A stretch of 64,000 nt of DNA from Anthopleura xanthogrammica (lineage: Eukaryota > Cnidaria > Anthozoa > Actiniaria > Actiniidae): positions 8,671,071-8,735,070 of the forward strand of contig OZ025209.1 in the NCBI GenBank assembly GCA_964019055.1, written 5' to 3'. A program made the translations under genes and the position numbers. Positions 32,701-39,400 of the stretch are shown here, one piece after another. The notes beneath the pieces were generated by a model, which was not told the DNA's origin, ran no database searches, and saw only the letters and a program-made list of their open reading frames with translations. Every line of letters starts with the position of its first letter. Within the stretch, counting starts at the first letter, position 1.

Positions 32701-34624
32701 ATAAGGAAAAATAGGAAAAATCCATGACAACGTTTTTGAATCACAATTTCATAACACCTCAATTAAATGCAGATTTCGAATCTGGAAAGAAAAAGGGGTG
32801 TCCAGCTGTCGTTTTCGAAATATTCACGATAAAACACAAGCATATCAATAACTTTTCTTTCAAAAAAAAAAAAAAAAGGAGGGAAAACCAACTTTCTATG
32901 AAAAAAAATCATAACGTCACCTGTAATCAAGCTTTTGACGTTATTTTTTCAGTACCAAAATTGTACATTTACCGCTATTTCTATGAGAAAAACCCGAAAA
33001 CGAAAACGAAAACGTTTCAAACGTGTATAGTTTCTCAATAGAAGTGTGAAGATTATTTAGCGGTTTTGAGCGTTTTTTTTAGCACATCGTGGGCTAAAAG
33101 GGCGTAGTTGCGTAGTAGCTTCATTTCTCTATAGTAGACAGCCACCTTAAACTAAGAACGCTCATGGGCATTCTTTCTGCGCATGAGTTTGGCGTGCGCG
33201 CGCGCTTACTCGTGGTGACGTCATTCGGATTGTTTTGATTGGATCACTGAGAAAACAAGTTTTTCACTTCTTCGAACTCTCAAAATTCTGGAAGAAAGTC
33301 GGTGGCCCCTCTTTTTTATTTAAATATTTTTTATAGTACCTTATAATACCTAAGTTTGCTGGAATTCGGAAAAAATTAAAAAAAACAGATGTAAAATATG
33401 TGATCAAATCGATCGAAGTCACATATTTTGCGCATAAATAACGGAAAAGAATTTCACAGAATGCAAATCCACACTTGTAGTCCGAATATCAATTTCAATA
33501 TTTATAATTTCAACATAAAATGTAAATGCTAAGCAATAATCGCGTCATTTTCAGTTTCTACAGTTCTCTAAAAGAAATGAAGACGATCAATTTATTTTTC
33601 AGTAACATATGGTTTGTTCTGACAGCTTTCCATGTTTCCGTTGTTCGCTGTTGTGTTTTTACCGCAAAACAGACTAAACCGTAGCACAATCTGACGGCTA
33701 AGTGAAGTCTACTTTCATCAAGTTTTTAAAAATCTGACGATGAAATCTTTTGCCCATAAACGTCCTCAAGTGCTTTAAATACTCAATAATTTTTCAAGAT
33801 CCTTTTTTTAATTTTTAATGCTGCCGAGGATTTTTATTGTTTGTTTTGTTATATGATTTAACTGAAGAATGACTTTCCTCTTCACTCGGTTTTGACAGTC
33901 GACAAAAGTAGCTTTATTTAGTAATGTTACATTTTCTTGTCTTGCTTCGAGCCAACTGTTCAAACAAACTGATGAAGTGACCAGTAATGAATCGGTACTA
34001 ATTTGACTCAGCCTTCTACAGCCATCTGGAGTTTTTCTTTCTTTTTCATTTTGTTTCGTTTTCATTTTTCGCATCTTATTTTTCTCTCTCGTTTATTTTT
34101 TTCTTTTCTTTCTTTCTTCAAGAGACCGAAAGTCAAAATTTGCAAACTGTTGAATTGATGCGCTATGAAAGGGATTTAGGTTGAGAAATCGAAGTGTCAA
34201 AATGATTAGTAATATTTTCCTGGCATAAATAGGCACCGATTAAAATGATAACGTCGTCGAAAATCTTAAGAATCTTCAATAAAGTTAGAAGAGCGATCTC
34301 TTGCTTTGGCTATATTAGTATGACTGGTTCTGTGTTGATTCTGAGCCAACCAATCAGTAAAAAGGCATAGAATTGCATTTCTTTAATATTCCGCATTTCT
34401 CCATATTTTGAGCTATGGGATGGGTTTGGTATTCCCCTTGAAGACCTTGTATATTGATCCGCAACAGATATTCGTTTGGCTTGGACATAGACAATTCAAA
34501 CACCAAATTTCTCAATAAAGAAGTTAATAAAACTTTACTTACTTGTTGTAGGAAGTAATCGGGTACAATGCAAAACGGCCAAAACAACCACAGGACTGAT
34601 AACATGAAACAATGACCGCGCCAT
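8630..34624 (-). CDS. CUB-sushi-SRCR-LRR multidomain secreted protein (whole gene span)
   Basis: I assembled this gene from 17 coding exons on the minus strand. In order they are: 34543-34624 signal peptide, 28597-28959 CUB, 28005-28160 and 26418-26564 sushi, 24768-25094, 22208-22555 and 21732-22106 SRCR, 20645-20756 LRR N-cap, then LRR exons 20257-20334, 19616-19687, 16392-16460, 16067-16138, 15877-15939, 15730-15783, 14695-14769 and 8987-9058, and 8630-8762 C-terminus. All have GT donors and AG acceptors. Phase is 1 through the SRCR exons. The N-cap exon converts phase 1 to phase 2, and every LRR exon is phase 2. The joined length is 2,598 nt, a multiple of three, giving 865 residues with no internal stop. 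CUB, sushi, SRCR and LRR modules are extracellular binding domains, so a secreted or surface recognition protein is likely. I see no transmembrane helix. Uncertain points are the last exon, possible missed exons in the 5.6-kb first intron, and whether one transcript really spans SRCR and LRR parts. Confidence 0.72.
8890..8960. repeat. Short tandem repeat (tgtccgaac)n
   Basis: Four imperfect 9-10 base units, each close to aactgtccg, in the last intron of the LRR gene. Confidence 0.6.
8987..9058 (-). CDS. LRR exon 8
   Basis: 72 nt, phase 2 to 2, donor CT|GTAAGAAAC. It encodes [18 protein letters not shown] then SYLKI. It lies 5.6 kb from LRR exon 7 because of the LINE insertion, and phase is still preserved. 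Confidence 0.68.
9490..9765. mobile_element. Foldback MITE, family shared with 37400-37690
   Basis: It contains caattag...gtctacgagtcaatagcccatgag and the inverted complement with gggctattgactcgtaggcc, then a second block ending in ctatcactaatagaccccta. The same order of motifs occurs near 37400-37690. Confidence 0.7.
10104..10436. mobile_element. MITE with TTAA flanks
   Basis: The TIR ggtgactgactacttt pairs with aaagtagtcaatcacc, and TTAA flanks both sides (10100-10103 and 10437-10440). TTAA targets are used by piggyBac and Kolobok transposons. No transposase is present. Reading frames across it are fragments. A diverged relative lies at about 32715-33146. Confidence 0.7.
10560..13916 (+). 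mobile_element. CR1/L2-like non-LTR retrotransposon, decayed
   Basis: The element holds an endonuclease-reverse transcriptase ORF split over several frames. It ends in a short tcttg(tcttg)n tail near 13895-13916, as CR1/L2-type elements often do. It sits in sense opposite to the host gene, inside the intron between LRR exons 7 and 8. I see no intact first ORF. Confidence 0.8.
10717..13895 (+). pseudogene. ORF2-type endonuclease/reverse transcriptase pseudogene
   Basis: The endonuclease part runs from about 11210 ([20 protein letters not shown]) through [10 protein letters not shown] and [10 protein letters not shown] (near 11650) to SDHSPVLC (near 11830). The reverse transcriptase part includes [17 protein letters not shown] (near 12720), VPQGSVLGP (near 13130) and [10 protein letters not shown] (near 13215). 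The C-terminal part reads [13 protein letters not shown] and IDLHWLPV. It needs at least five frame changes, has stops at 11687, 12478, 12971, 13444 and 13765, and has an internal deletion after HWLPV that joins it to the family's [12 protein letters not shown] end. It cannot be functional. Confidence 0.85.
13917..14492. mobile_element. pogo/Tigger-like MITE remnant
   Basis: It carries repeated gtccgtatta / gtccgtaata motifs and ends gagcggggttccactgta, the complement of the cagtggaacc start seen in pogo/Tigger TIRs. The left TIR is missing where it abuts the LINE tail. Confidence 0.55.
14695..14769 (-). CDS. LRR exon 7
   Basis: 75 nt, phase 2 to 2, acceptor gcttattctag, donor AT|GTGAGTAA. 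It encodes [18 protein letters not shown] then TKNVQ. The following intron contains the CR1-like LINE. Confidence 0.68.
14788..14814. repeat. (GAT)n microsatellite
   Basis: About nine GAT units, just upstream (on the minus strand) of LRR exon 7. Confidence 0.9.
14975..15110. repeat. (TTTTC)n microsatellite
   Basis: More than 18 tttc/ttttc units followed by T-rich sequence. The Phe/Ser/Leu-rich open frames over it are repeat artefacts. Confidence 0.95.
15240..15625. mobile_element. pogo/Tigger-like MITE, second copy
   Basis: It begins tacagtcgcctctcgtaattgcg and holds gtccgtaatagc and ggtgtccgtaattcc motifs, similar in style to 13917-14492. The ends are not fully resolved. Confidence 0.5.
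15730..15783 (-). CDS. LRR exon 6 (short)
   Basis: 54 nt, phase 2 to 2, acceptor ttatctgtag, donor TG|GTAACT. It encodes [17 protein letters not shown]. It lacks the last third of an LRR unit, so either the repeat is short or another donor is used. Confidence 0.55.
15877..15939 (-). CDS. LRR exon 5
   Basis: 63 nt, phase 2 to 2, donor TT|GTAAGTTTG. It encodes [18 protein letters not shown], about three residues shorter than its neighbours at the end of the repeat. Confidence 0.7.
16067..16138 (-). CDS. LRR exon 4
   Basis: 72 nt, phase 2 to 2, donor AT|GTGCGTAAG. It encodes [18 protein letters not shown] then YGCSG; the DNNIT..L....F.GL spacing is textbook LRR. Confidence 0.7.
16220..16257. 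repeat. Short 10-base tandem repeat
   Basis: Units of gtgccgttcc repeated about four times with small changes, in an intron of the LRR gene. Confidence 0.8.
16392..16460 (-). CDS. LRR exon 3
   Basis: 69 nt, phase 2 to 2, acceptor tttcatttcag. It encodes [17 protein letters not shown] then RLFGS, a clear LRR. Confidence 0.65.
17700..17830 (+). repeat. Dispersed repeat (copies at 16600-16665 and 19395-19580)
   Basis: The core ccactcataccatgag with a downstream cagatacatatacagctattt recurs three times within 3 kb. The copies flank the truncated LINE at about 17980-19180. Confidence 0.6.
17980..19180 (-). mobile_element. 5'-truncated non-LTR retrotransposon with C2H2-like tail
   Basis: The 3' end is a (ATCC)n tract read on the minus strand. 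The coding remnant begins within the reverse transcriptase: [15 protein letters not shown] at about 18960, then [15 protein letters not shown] and YLGFTVSD. A frameshift near 18560 leads to [19 protein letters not shown] and a final Cys/His motif, [10 protein letters not shown] then YSHSRRC. The order of parts is that of a LINE family common in marine invertebrates; RTE-like is my best guess. It lies in the intron between LRR exons 2 and 3, in the same direction as the gene. Confidence 0.75.
18045..19174 (-). pseudogene. Reverse transcriptase C-terminal half, frameshifted
   Basis: Two frames, 18575-19174 and 18045-18557, together cover the FADD catalytic motif to the C-terminal zinc-finger-like tail. 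The sequence 5' of about 19080 (a GC-rich stretch beginning [11 protein letters not shown]) does not resemble a reverse transcriptase, so the element is truncated and joined to other DNA there. Confidence 0.75.
19616..19687 (-). CDS. LRR exon 2
   Basis: Exactly 72 nt (one 24-residue LRR), phase 2 to 2, acceptor ctcttttag, donor CT|GTAAGT. It encodes [15 protein letters not shown] then LGLDFLKH; the usual Asn is replaced by Gly. Confidence 0.65.
20257..20334 (-). CDS. LRR exon 1
   Basis: 78 nt, phase 2 to 2, donor CT|GTAAGT. It encodes [15 protein letters not shown] followed by a spaced Leu pattern ending YLRT. The LHNN start and the Phe at position 15 fit an extracellular LRR. Confidence 0.65.
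20522..20591. repeat. Near-perfect hairpin in intron
   Basis: The arms 20522-20549 and 20564-20591 (ttcaagtccgcgcaattag... and complement) pair over 28 bases with about one mismatch around a 14-base loop. It lies between the LRRNT exon and the first LRR exon and is probably a tiny MITE. Confidence 0.75.
20645..20756 (-). CDS. Exon 8: LRR N-terminal cap (LRRNT), phase-switch exon
   Basis: It is 112 nt, entering in phase 1 (acceptor tattgtcag) and leaving in phase 2 (donor CT|GTGAGACAC). It encodes a typical [14 protein letters not shown], then [14 protein letters not shown], then the lead-in to the first repeat. The phase change joins the SRCR exons (all phase 1) to the LRR exons (all phase 2), and this is the main evidence for a single gene. 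Confidence 0.75.
21732..22106 (-). CDS. Exon 7: SRCR domain 3 (divergent)
   Basis: It encodes 125 residues, phase 1 to 1, with a weak acceptor (aaggatacag). The core [10 protein letters not shown] and [14 protein letters not shown] identify an SRCR fold. The usual VCRMLG is altered to TLRMLG, so one conserved Cys is lost. Confidence 0.65.
22208..22555 (-). CDS. Exon 6: SRCR domain 2
   Basis: It encodes 116 residues, phase 1 to 1, with acceptor ctttcgcag and donor A|GTAAGTAA. The signatures are [29 protein letters not shown] and FVACG. The sequence is well diverged from domain 1. Confidence 0.8.
22556..24767 (-). other. Intron of the SRCR-LRR gene
   Basis: AT-rich intron between SRCR exons 1 and 2. 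I see no further exon with correct phase and no recognisable element. Confidence 0.5.
24768..25094 (-). CDS. Exon 5: SRCR domain 1
   Basis: It encodes 109 residues, a full-length SRCR domain, phase 1 to 1. It starts [19 protein letters not shown], then GVWGQVS, then IVCRMLGLP, and closes with the Cys ladder ENCTGEE, FDCKGF and GIACGH. It is the best-preserved SRCR copy in the gene. Confidence 0.82.
25139..25745. mobile_element. Composite repeat: MITE ends around a LINE 3' fragment
   Basis: The outer sequences taggggccgtttccatgg and acggctccttag are roughly complementary, as short TIRs. Inside, 25160-25400 resembles a LINE 3' end, closing with (AAATA)n. 25470-25560 has repeated agggttaccct units. 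It lies in the intron 5' of SRCR exon 1. Confidence 0.4.
25830..25935 (+). mobile_element. tRNA-derived SINE fragment
   Basis: It carries an A-box-like gttggctcatggttgag and a B-box-like ggattcaatccc at the spacing expected of a tRNA promoter, followed by a non-tRNA body. Confidence 0.5.
26418..26564 (-). CDS. Exon 4: sushi (CCP) domain 2
   Basis: It encodes 49 residues, phase 1 to 1, with acceptor attgtcag and donor C|GTGAGTAA. It contains [19 protein letters not shown] and a final IPTC, with six Cys in all against the usual four. The extra pair is shared with domain 1. Confidence 0.75.
26880..27008 (-). pseudogene. Truncated SRCR pseudo-exon
   Basis: It starts like a proper SRCR exon after acceptor ctttccag (phase 1) and matches the first ~43 codons of the exon at 24768-25094 closely, through [15 protein letters not shown]. 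After that it runs into a short unrelated tail and a stop, with no donor. About 60% of the domain is missing. It is best read as a partial duplicate that is skipped in splicing: the flanking exons are both phase 1, so skipping keeps the frame. Confidence 0.7.
27753..27941. repeat. (TGTCAC)n microsatellite
   Basis: About 30 near-perfect hexamers. Every frame is open across it (Ser-Asp, Thr-Val or Cys-His dipeptides), which is a repeat artefact. It lies in the intron 3' of sushi exon 1. Confidence 0.97.
28005..28160 (-). CDS. Exon 3: sushi (CCP) domain 1
   Basis: It encodes 52 residues, phase 1 to 1. The fold signature is a string of Cys with [18 protein letters not shown] and a closing VFPKCC. 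Its closest relative in the window is the exon at 26418-26564, so the two probably arose by tandem duplication. Confidence 0.75.
28597..28959 (-). CDS. Exon 2: CUB domain
   Basis: It encodes 121 residues, phase 1 to 1, with acceptor ttcttgcag and donor G|GTATAC. The CUB hallmarks are [13 protein letters not shown] in the first half, LLAYDG in the middle, then [10 protein letters not shown] and a final FTVEYTA. Three Cys (two adjacent, then CPRC) precede the domain. CUB domains bind proteins or glycans in secreted and receptor proteins. Confidence 0.75.
29816..30147. mobile_element. Harbinger-like MITE, TAA target duplication
   Basis: The TIRs start gggagcattcattttttagg, and TAA flanks both ends (29813-29815 and 30148-30150). 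GGG termini with a TWA duplication fit PIF/Harbinger. The inside has several long C and G tracts. Confidence 0.7.
30440..31370 (+). repeat. 23-base minisatellite in two variant blocks
   Basis: Block one (about 30474-31046) repeats a 23-base unit reading aaaatgcaagatgcgacttc-att, with a shorter variant containing acgga inserted at intervals. Block two (about 31141-31365) repeats the related aaaatgcgagatgcgagttg-att. A segment with ggaagcttctaggggacatg occurs at 30443, 31091 and 31130, before and between the blocks. Confidence 0.95.
31417..31437. repeat. Poly-G tract
   Basis: About 20 consecutive G, inside a G-rich and C-rich palindromic segment running 31393-31540 (gcccgcggag and gctccgcgg at the borders). 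Confidence 0.85.
31912..32190. repeat. Foldback element
   Basis: The arm aaacaagcgttgg...gactcaaaaataagtgaaat pairs with atttcgcttatttttgagtc...gcacgcttgttt. The loop is about 150 bases. Confidence 0.7.
32715..33146. mobile_element. Diverged relative of the TTAA-flanked MITE
   Basis: It shares gttttcga..., acaagcatat... and gttttgagcgttttt...cacatcgtgggct with the reverse complement of 10104-10436, in the same order, and ends ccacc before TTAA. The left end is not clear. Confidence 0.5.
34543..34624 (-). CDS. Exon 1: signal peptide
   Basis: The ATG is at 34622-34624. The peptide begins [19 protein letters not shown], a basic residue followed by a hydrophobic core, as in a secretory signal. 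The frame is open upstream, but this Met puts the core at the N-terminus. The donor is A|GTAAGTAAAG (phase 1), which matches the CUB exon acceptor phase. Cleavage is likely near residues 20-27. Confidence 0.65.
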
Positions 34625-36470
34625 TTCTAGATGCTGCAGCTCTTCTGGTTGTGCAGCCAAGATTGTCGGCGATATGGTCACATATCCCTTACACACGTCA
34701 CTCGTACTGGACCTTGTTGGAAGGAACACTTCAATCAGACTTGAATGATTCAAAATATAATTTCAGTAACTGTCGGTGCTACCTCTTCTCATAATAACAT
34801 CTGATATTTGAAATCAGTCAAGATAAGTCGCTCTCCCGGCTACCAGATGTACTATATTAATACCCAAGGTAACGTGAGATATAATGATTGTAAGTATCGA
34901 TAACACCTGCGTTTTTTTGTTGAGATTGGTGGAGAAATGATCACCGACTGCGGATGATGACCTGTTCGATTCTGTCGTGCTAAAGTAGATGAAAAACATC
35001 GTAACTCTTCAAGTAAACTAAAAGCTATCGGTCAATCAATAGCATTCGCTTATGGTTTGTTATCTTAAGCAAGCACACCTGTTTTCATCTTGTCACGATT
35101 TTCATCTGCAACATACTAGGCATTTATTTAATACCGTATCTCGAATATAAACCCTTATGAAAGGATATAACAATAAACTCCATCCATTGCGCACCAAGTT
35201 TTAAACTTTTTTTAAATCATTTTATCGGGATTTGGGTATGTGGAAAAGAAAACTATTTTCAATAAAGTCAAACATGCAAAAAGCTACAAAGCTGAAAACG
35301 ACGGGAATCACATGAAACATCAAGATAATATAGAACATGTAAAGCCAAAACGCTTTACATGCAGCTGAGGATCTTGATATAGGAGGTTATGCCGGAAACT
35401 GTAACTGGTCCTCGAAGATTACGAAGATCAAATAATTTGAACCTTCAGTTACAGAAGTTTCAGAACCTTCAATGCTTACTATACTGCATGGCCACAGCTT
35501 CGTTGTTTTACTGTAGCCTAATTAGCATGGATATCAAAAATTCAGTGGAAAGCTAGAATCGTTCAGGTTGTAACTTGTATAAAGTGCGCGCCGCGAACTG
35601 CATGGTTTTCCCGCGCTGAAGGGGATGATTTTAGTGTTCCCCTCTGTCAAGAAAAACACTACATTAGCTACAAAGATTACCGAACATGTTGACTTTCAAG
35701 TTCGGCCGCTTTTCAAGGTCTTGAAACTTTGATTTCCACGACATGTCATAGAAACAGATGGGACTGCGTGGGTGTGTTGAATACAACGAGTGAATATTAG
35801 AAGGAAATTTTTAAGTTTAACTTTGAAGTTTAAAAACCCCGTGTAAAAATGTTTGGCGGGAACTGTACTGTTGTTTCGGATGGAACTTGTCCTTCGTCGG
35901 AATCCCGCACCAAATTTTCAAGTCTTATTTGCAATGTACTAAATGAAAGCTGACGGTGGTGGGTGAACATTTTATATAAAACGAAAATAATTTGCAATGT
36001 AAATATAAGTACAATCGAAATTTACTTCTTAAATAAAAATAATCTCAAGTAACTTAGACTATAAAAGTTCTTGGTAACCTTAGGGTTTGTAAACGATTCA
36101 TAAATTATGTCAAATACAAGAAAAATAAAGAAAAGTAGGAATACAAAATTATGAACAAATAAATGATAACTTTGGGAGCAAAGTATTCCAATATCCTTCT
36201 CTTGGGAATACTTGATTCCTTGTTGGGTTTCATCCTTATTAACATTCTTTTCAAAAAACGTAAGGCGCGGGCATACGGTGCAACATTGCGCGCAACATTG
36301 CAGGCAACGTTGCTGAAGTAGGATCGTTTTCTACTTCAGCAACATGGCTCACAACTGATTTCCTGTAACATTGCGCGCAATGCTGCACATGTCCGTAGCT
36401 TTATATTTAAGGAATGTTGTGTGATCTGAAATGGAAAAACATTACTCCGATAAATATTCTTGCCCTACAA
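34625..36470. other. Intergenic between LRR gene start and PARPBP end
   Basis: It contains the presumed promoter and 5' UTR of the minus-strand SRCR-LRR gene and a palindrome at 36270-36395. I see no gene. Confidence 0.5.
36270..36395. repeat. Foldback with gcaacattgcgcgcaa arms
   Basis: Left and right copies of acattgcgcgcaa-type sequence surround a perfect inner stem, ttgctgaagtag and ctacttcagcaa. Probably a short MITE. Confidence 0.7.
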
Positions 36471-39400
36471 TCATCTGAAGAAATGAGTCATTTGTTTTTG
36501 TCCTTGTGTCAGCTTGACCGATTTCTGCTTTTTTTTTGGAGCAGTTTTAGTCTTGGGTTGTTTCTTTTTCCCGCATTCATTCAGTTGATTCTTGCTGAGA
36601 AGTCCTCTTTTAGCAGTAGGCTTTGGCTGGTTATTGATGTTGATATTTTCTTGGTCATCTTTAGATTCAAATGGCCTTTTTCTTAGAGGTGAACATGTTT
36701 TTTCGTTGAGTGCATCACAAGTGTCACCAAAAGTTCTTTTCCTTGAGGATGACTTAGGTGTTTCACCATTGTTAAGCATCCCACATGGCTTCCTAGTTTG
36801 ATGTTCCTGATTGATATCATCTTCATTATTCTGCCAGATTGATGTCCTTGTTACTATGGCAACAGTTGGTTTGGCCAATGAGATATCACCATATAAACTT
36901 CTCCCTTGCCTTTTTTGAAGCTGTGAATTTTTCATAATGAGTTCTGATATGAGATTTGAATCTTGTAAAAATGCAATATACTTAAGCTTCTATAGCTATA
37001 TAAGCCTTCTCTTCCCTCAGTCTACTCCACAGTGCATTCCTAGTACCAGCTTACTTTATTATTGAGCCAATATATACTGTGAAACCAAACTAACCTTTGG
37101 GTTTTCATTGTTACTATTCGGTTTATTACTTCCTGGACTTTCCACTTTCTCTGGGGTAGGAGCATCTGGTGACCTATAGAGGAGGATATAATCAACATAA
37201 TATTTTTGGTTGAGGGGGAATATCTAAATAGTATAATAATATTATATATACACCTAATTATAAGAACTTTGTCATATAAAAATAAAAAATAGGAATTGAT
37301 TAAAAATATAGTCCCTCCATAGCCCAGGATACAGGGATGAATATGGGGAAGTGTGGGGAAGAACATTAAGACCAAAAACTAGTTTAAGACTGCAGATCCT
37401 CGGGATAATTAACAATTAGACCCACAGCCCAAAAGGTCTACTAGTCAATAGCCCATGAGGAGACCGGGGGCTGAATGGGCTATTGAATCATAGACGGCAT
37501 GAGGGCAAGGGGTCTAATTGTTTAAGTATAAACCTACTAATAGGTCAAATAAATAATTGTTTTTGCCATTGTTTTGGTTTTTAAAACTGGCCTTTTTTCC
37601 TACGAGATGTGCACTATCACTAATAGACCACTTGTAGCTCAGCCAATCAGAGTGCAGGATTTGTGATAGACTATTAGTAGGTTTATACTAATAGATATTT
37701 TATACTGAATTTTGTGATATACCTGAATTTTGTGAGTAGAGAGCATGTTGTTCCCTGTTCACGGGAAGGTGTCTTTAATGACCTGTACAATTCCTTCTCT
37801 TGGTAGTCATACAATACATTTTTATCCAATAACTTGCGTAAAAGAAGATAAGACTCTGATCCTATCATGTTTCGATTCTGCTCAGCTTTTAGCTCAGTCT
37901 GCTCACTGCTATTGAGGACACTGTCAATCTGAGTCTTGAGGTAAGTAATGGCTTTTTTGACATCCTCTTTAGAGATTGTTCCATCAGTTGCCCTGATAAA
38001 GCTGGTTTGGAGATTCCCAAGAATTTTTGTTACAGCAGTTCTAAAACCAAAGTTTTTATCTTATAATCTTATATCTTATATCTTATATATCATATAATCT
38101 TTTATCCCACACCATAGAAAATACAGCCAATCAAAAAGCTGGAAAGCTGTTGTATATTAGTCGGTATTTCACTCGTCCTTCCCGTCGTGCAATCTACGTA
38201 TTTGTATTTTCTATGGTGTGGGATAAAATGGTTATACAATGGTTTCTCGTGGCATACCATGGATATCCCACTCGTCACTTGTATTTTCTTTGTATACGCA
38301 CTTGCCTAAAGGCTTGTGTGTATACTAGAAACTACAAGTGACTCGTGTGATATTACACGGTATACCACTCAAAACCATTGTATACCTAGTATATATACAG
38401 CTCTATATTTGAGATTTCTGTACATATGATTTCTAACATGATTACTAACATGTGCATGATGGTCACTGAGATGATTTGTCATCCATCCCCTCCATTGTCA
38501 AAGTGACCACATCCTACCCTATTGTGGCAGCTTTGTGTTTTTATTAAATGATGTAAAATTCCTAAACTTACTTTGCATCTGGTACTTCCTCCAAGATATT
38601 TTGGAGTTTTTGGGAAAACGAGACAAAATCACTCAATCCCTGTGAAAGCAAAACATAATTACTGGCCTAGAAACTACACAGAAAGTATAGACCCTTTTAA
38701 TAAATCCTTCAATGCTTTATTTTCCGCATTCAATGTCAAATTTATTCTTTTCAAATTTGTTCTTTTGAACAAAATTGAAAAGAATAAATTTGACGTCAAA
38801 CGCGGAAAATACAGCATTGTAGGTTTATCATACTAATTTATAAAAAAATATTATAAACTATAAAATTGTTAATAATTGAAACTGCATGTTCATCAATAGA
38901 CTTATTTTATCATGATCATACCTTCATTATCATTAACCATTATAATGGATTTTTTTATCATACCTTTGTCATCAACCATAATGGATTGTCATTTGAAGGG
39001 GCATAGCTTTTGCCACCAAGGCGAATTTGCAGGATAAATGATGTTACCATCTATTAGAAAAAGCAAATGTCATATCAAGATGTTCTGAATATTTAGCAAT
39101 CACATCTACTTGAAACTTGAAAACTTTATATTTGATATAGATTACATTTTATTCAATGATCAAACACTTTTTGTGCTTTTTGAGCACCGGCCTTTACTCA
39201 GACAACAATATATAACAATTAAATATTATATTTCCAAGCAACTTTCTCCAGTTTTTCCATACCTGATACATGGACATGTTCTTTTCTCTTGCTAGTCTTT
39301 TTATTTTTGTAAACTTTCTAACTCCCAGTTCCCTATCTGGTGTGTTAATCACTCTTGCCAAAGCAAGCTCATCTCTGGAATTCACTAATAGTTGTAGATA

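Larger units (their letters stand above)
28960..34542 (-). other. First intron of the SRCR-LRR gene
   Basis: About 5.6 kb between the signal-peptide and CUB exons. It contains a TAA-flanked MITE, a 23-base minisatellite, a G-tract, a foldback and a relative of the TTAA element. I found no extra phase-1 exon, though a short one could be missed. Confidence 0.5.
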
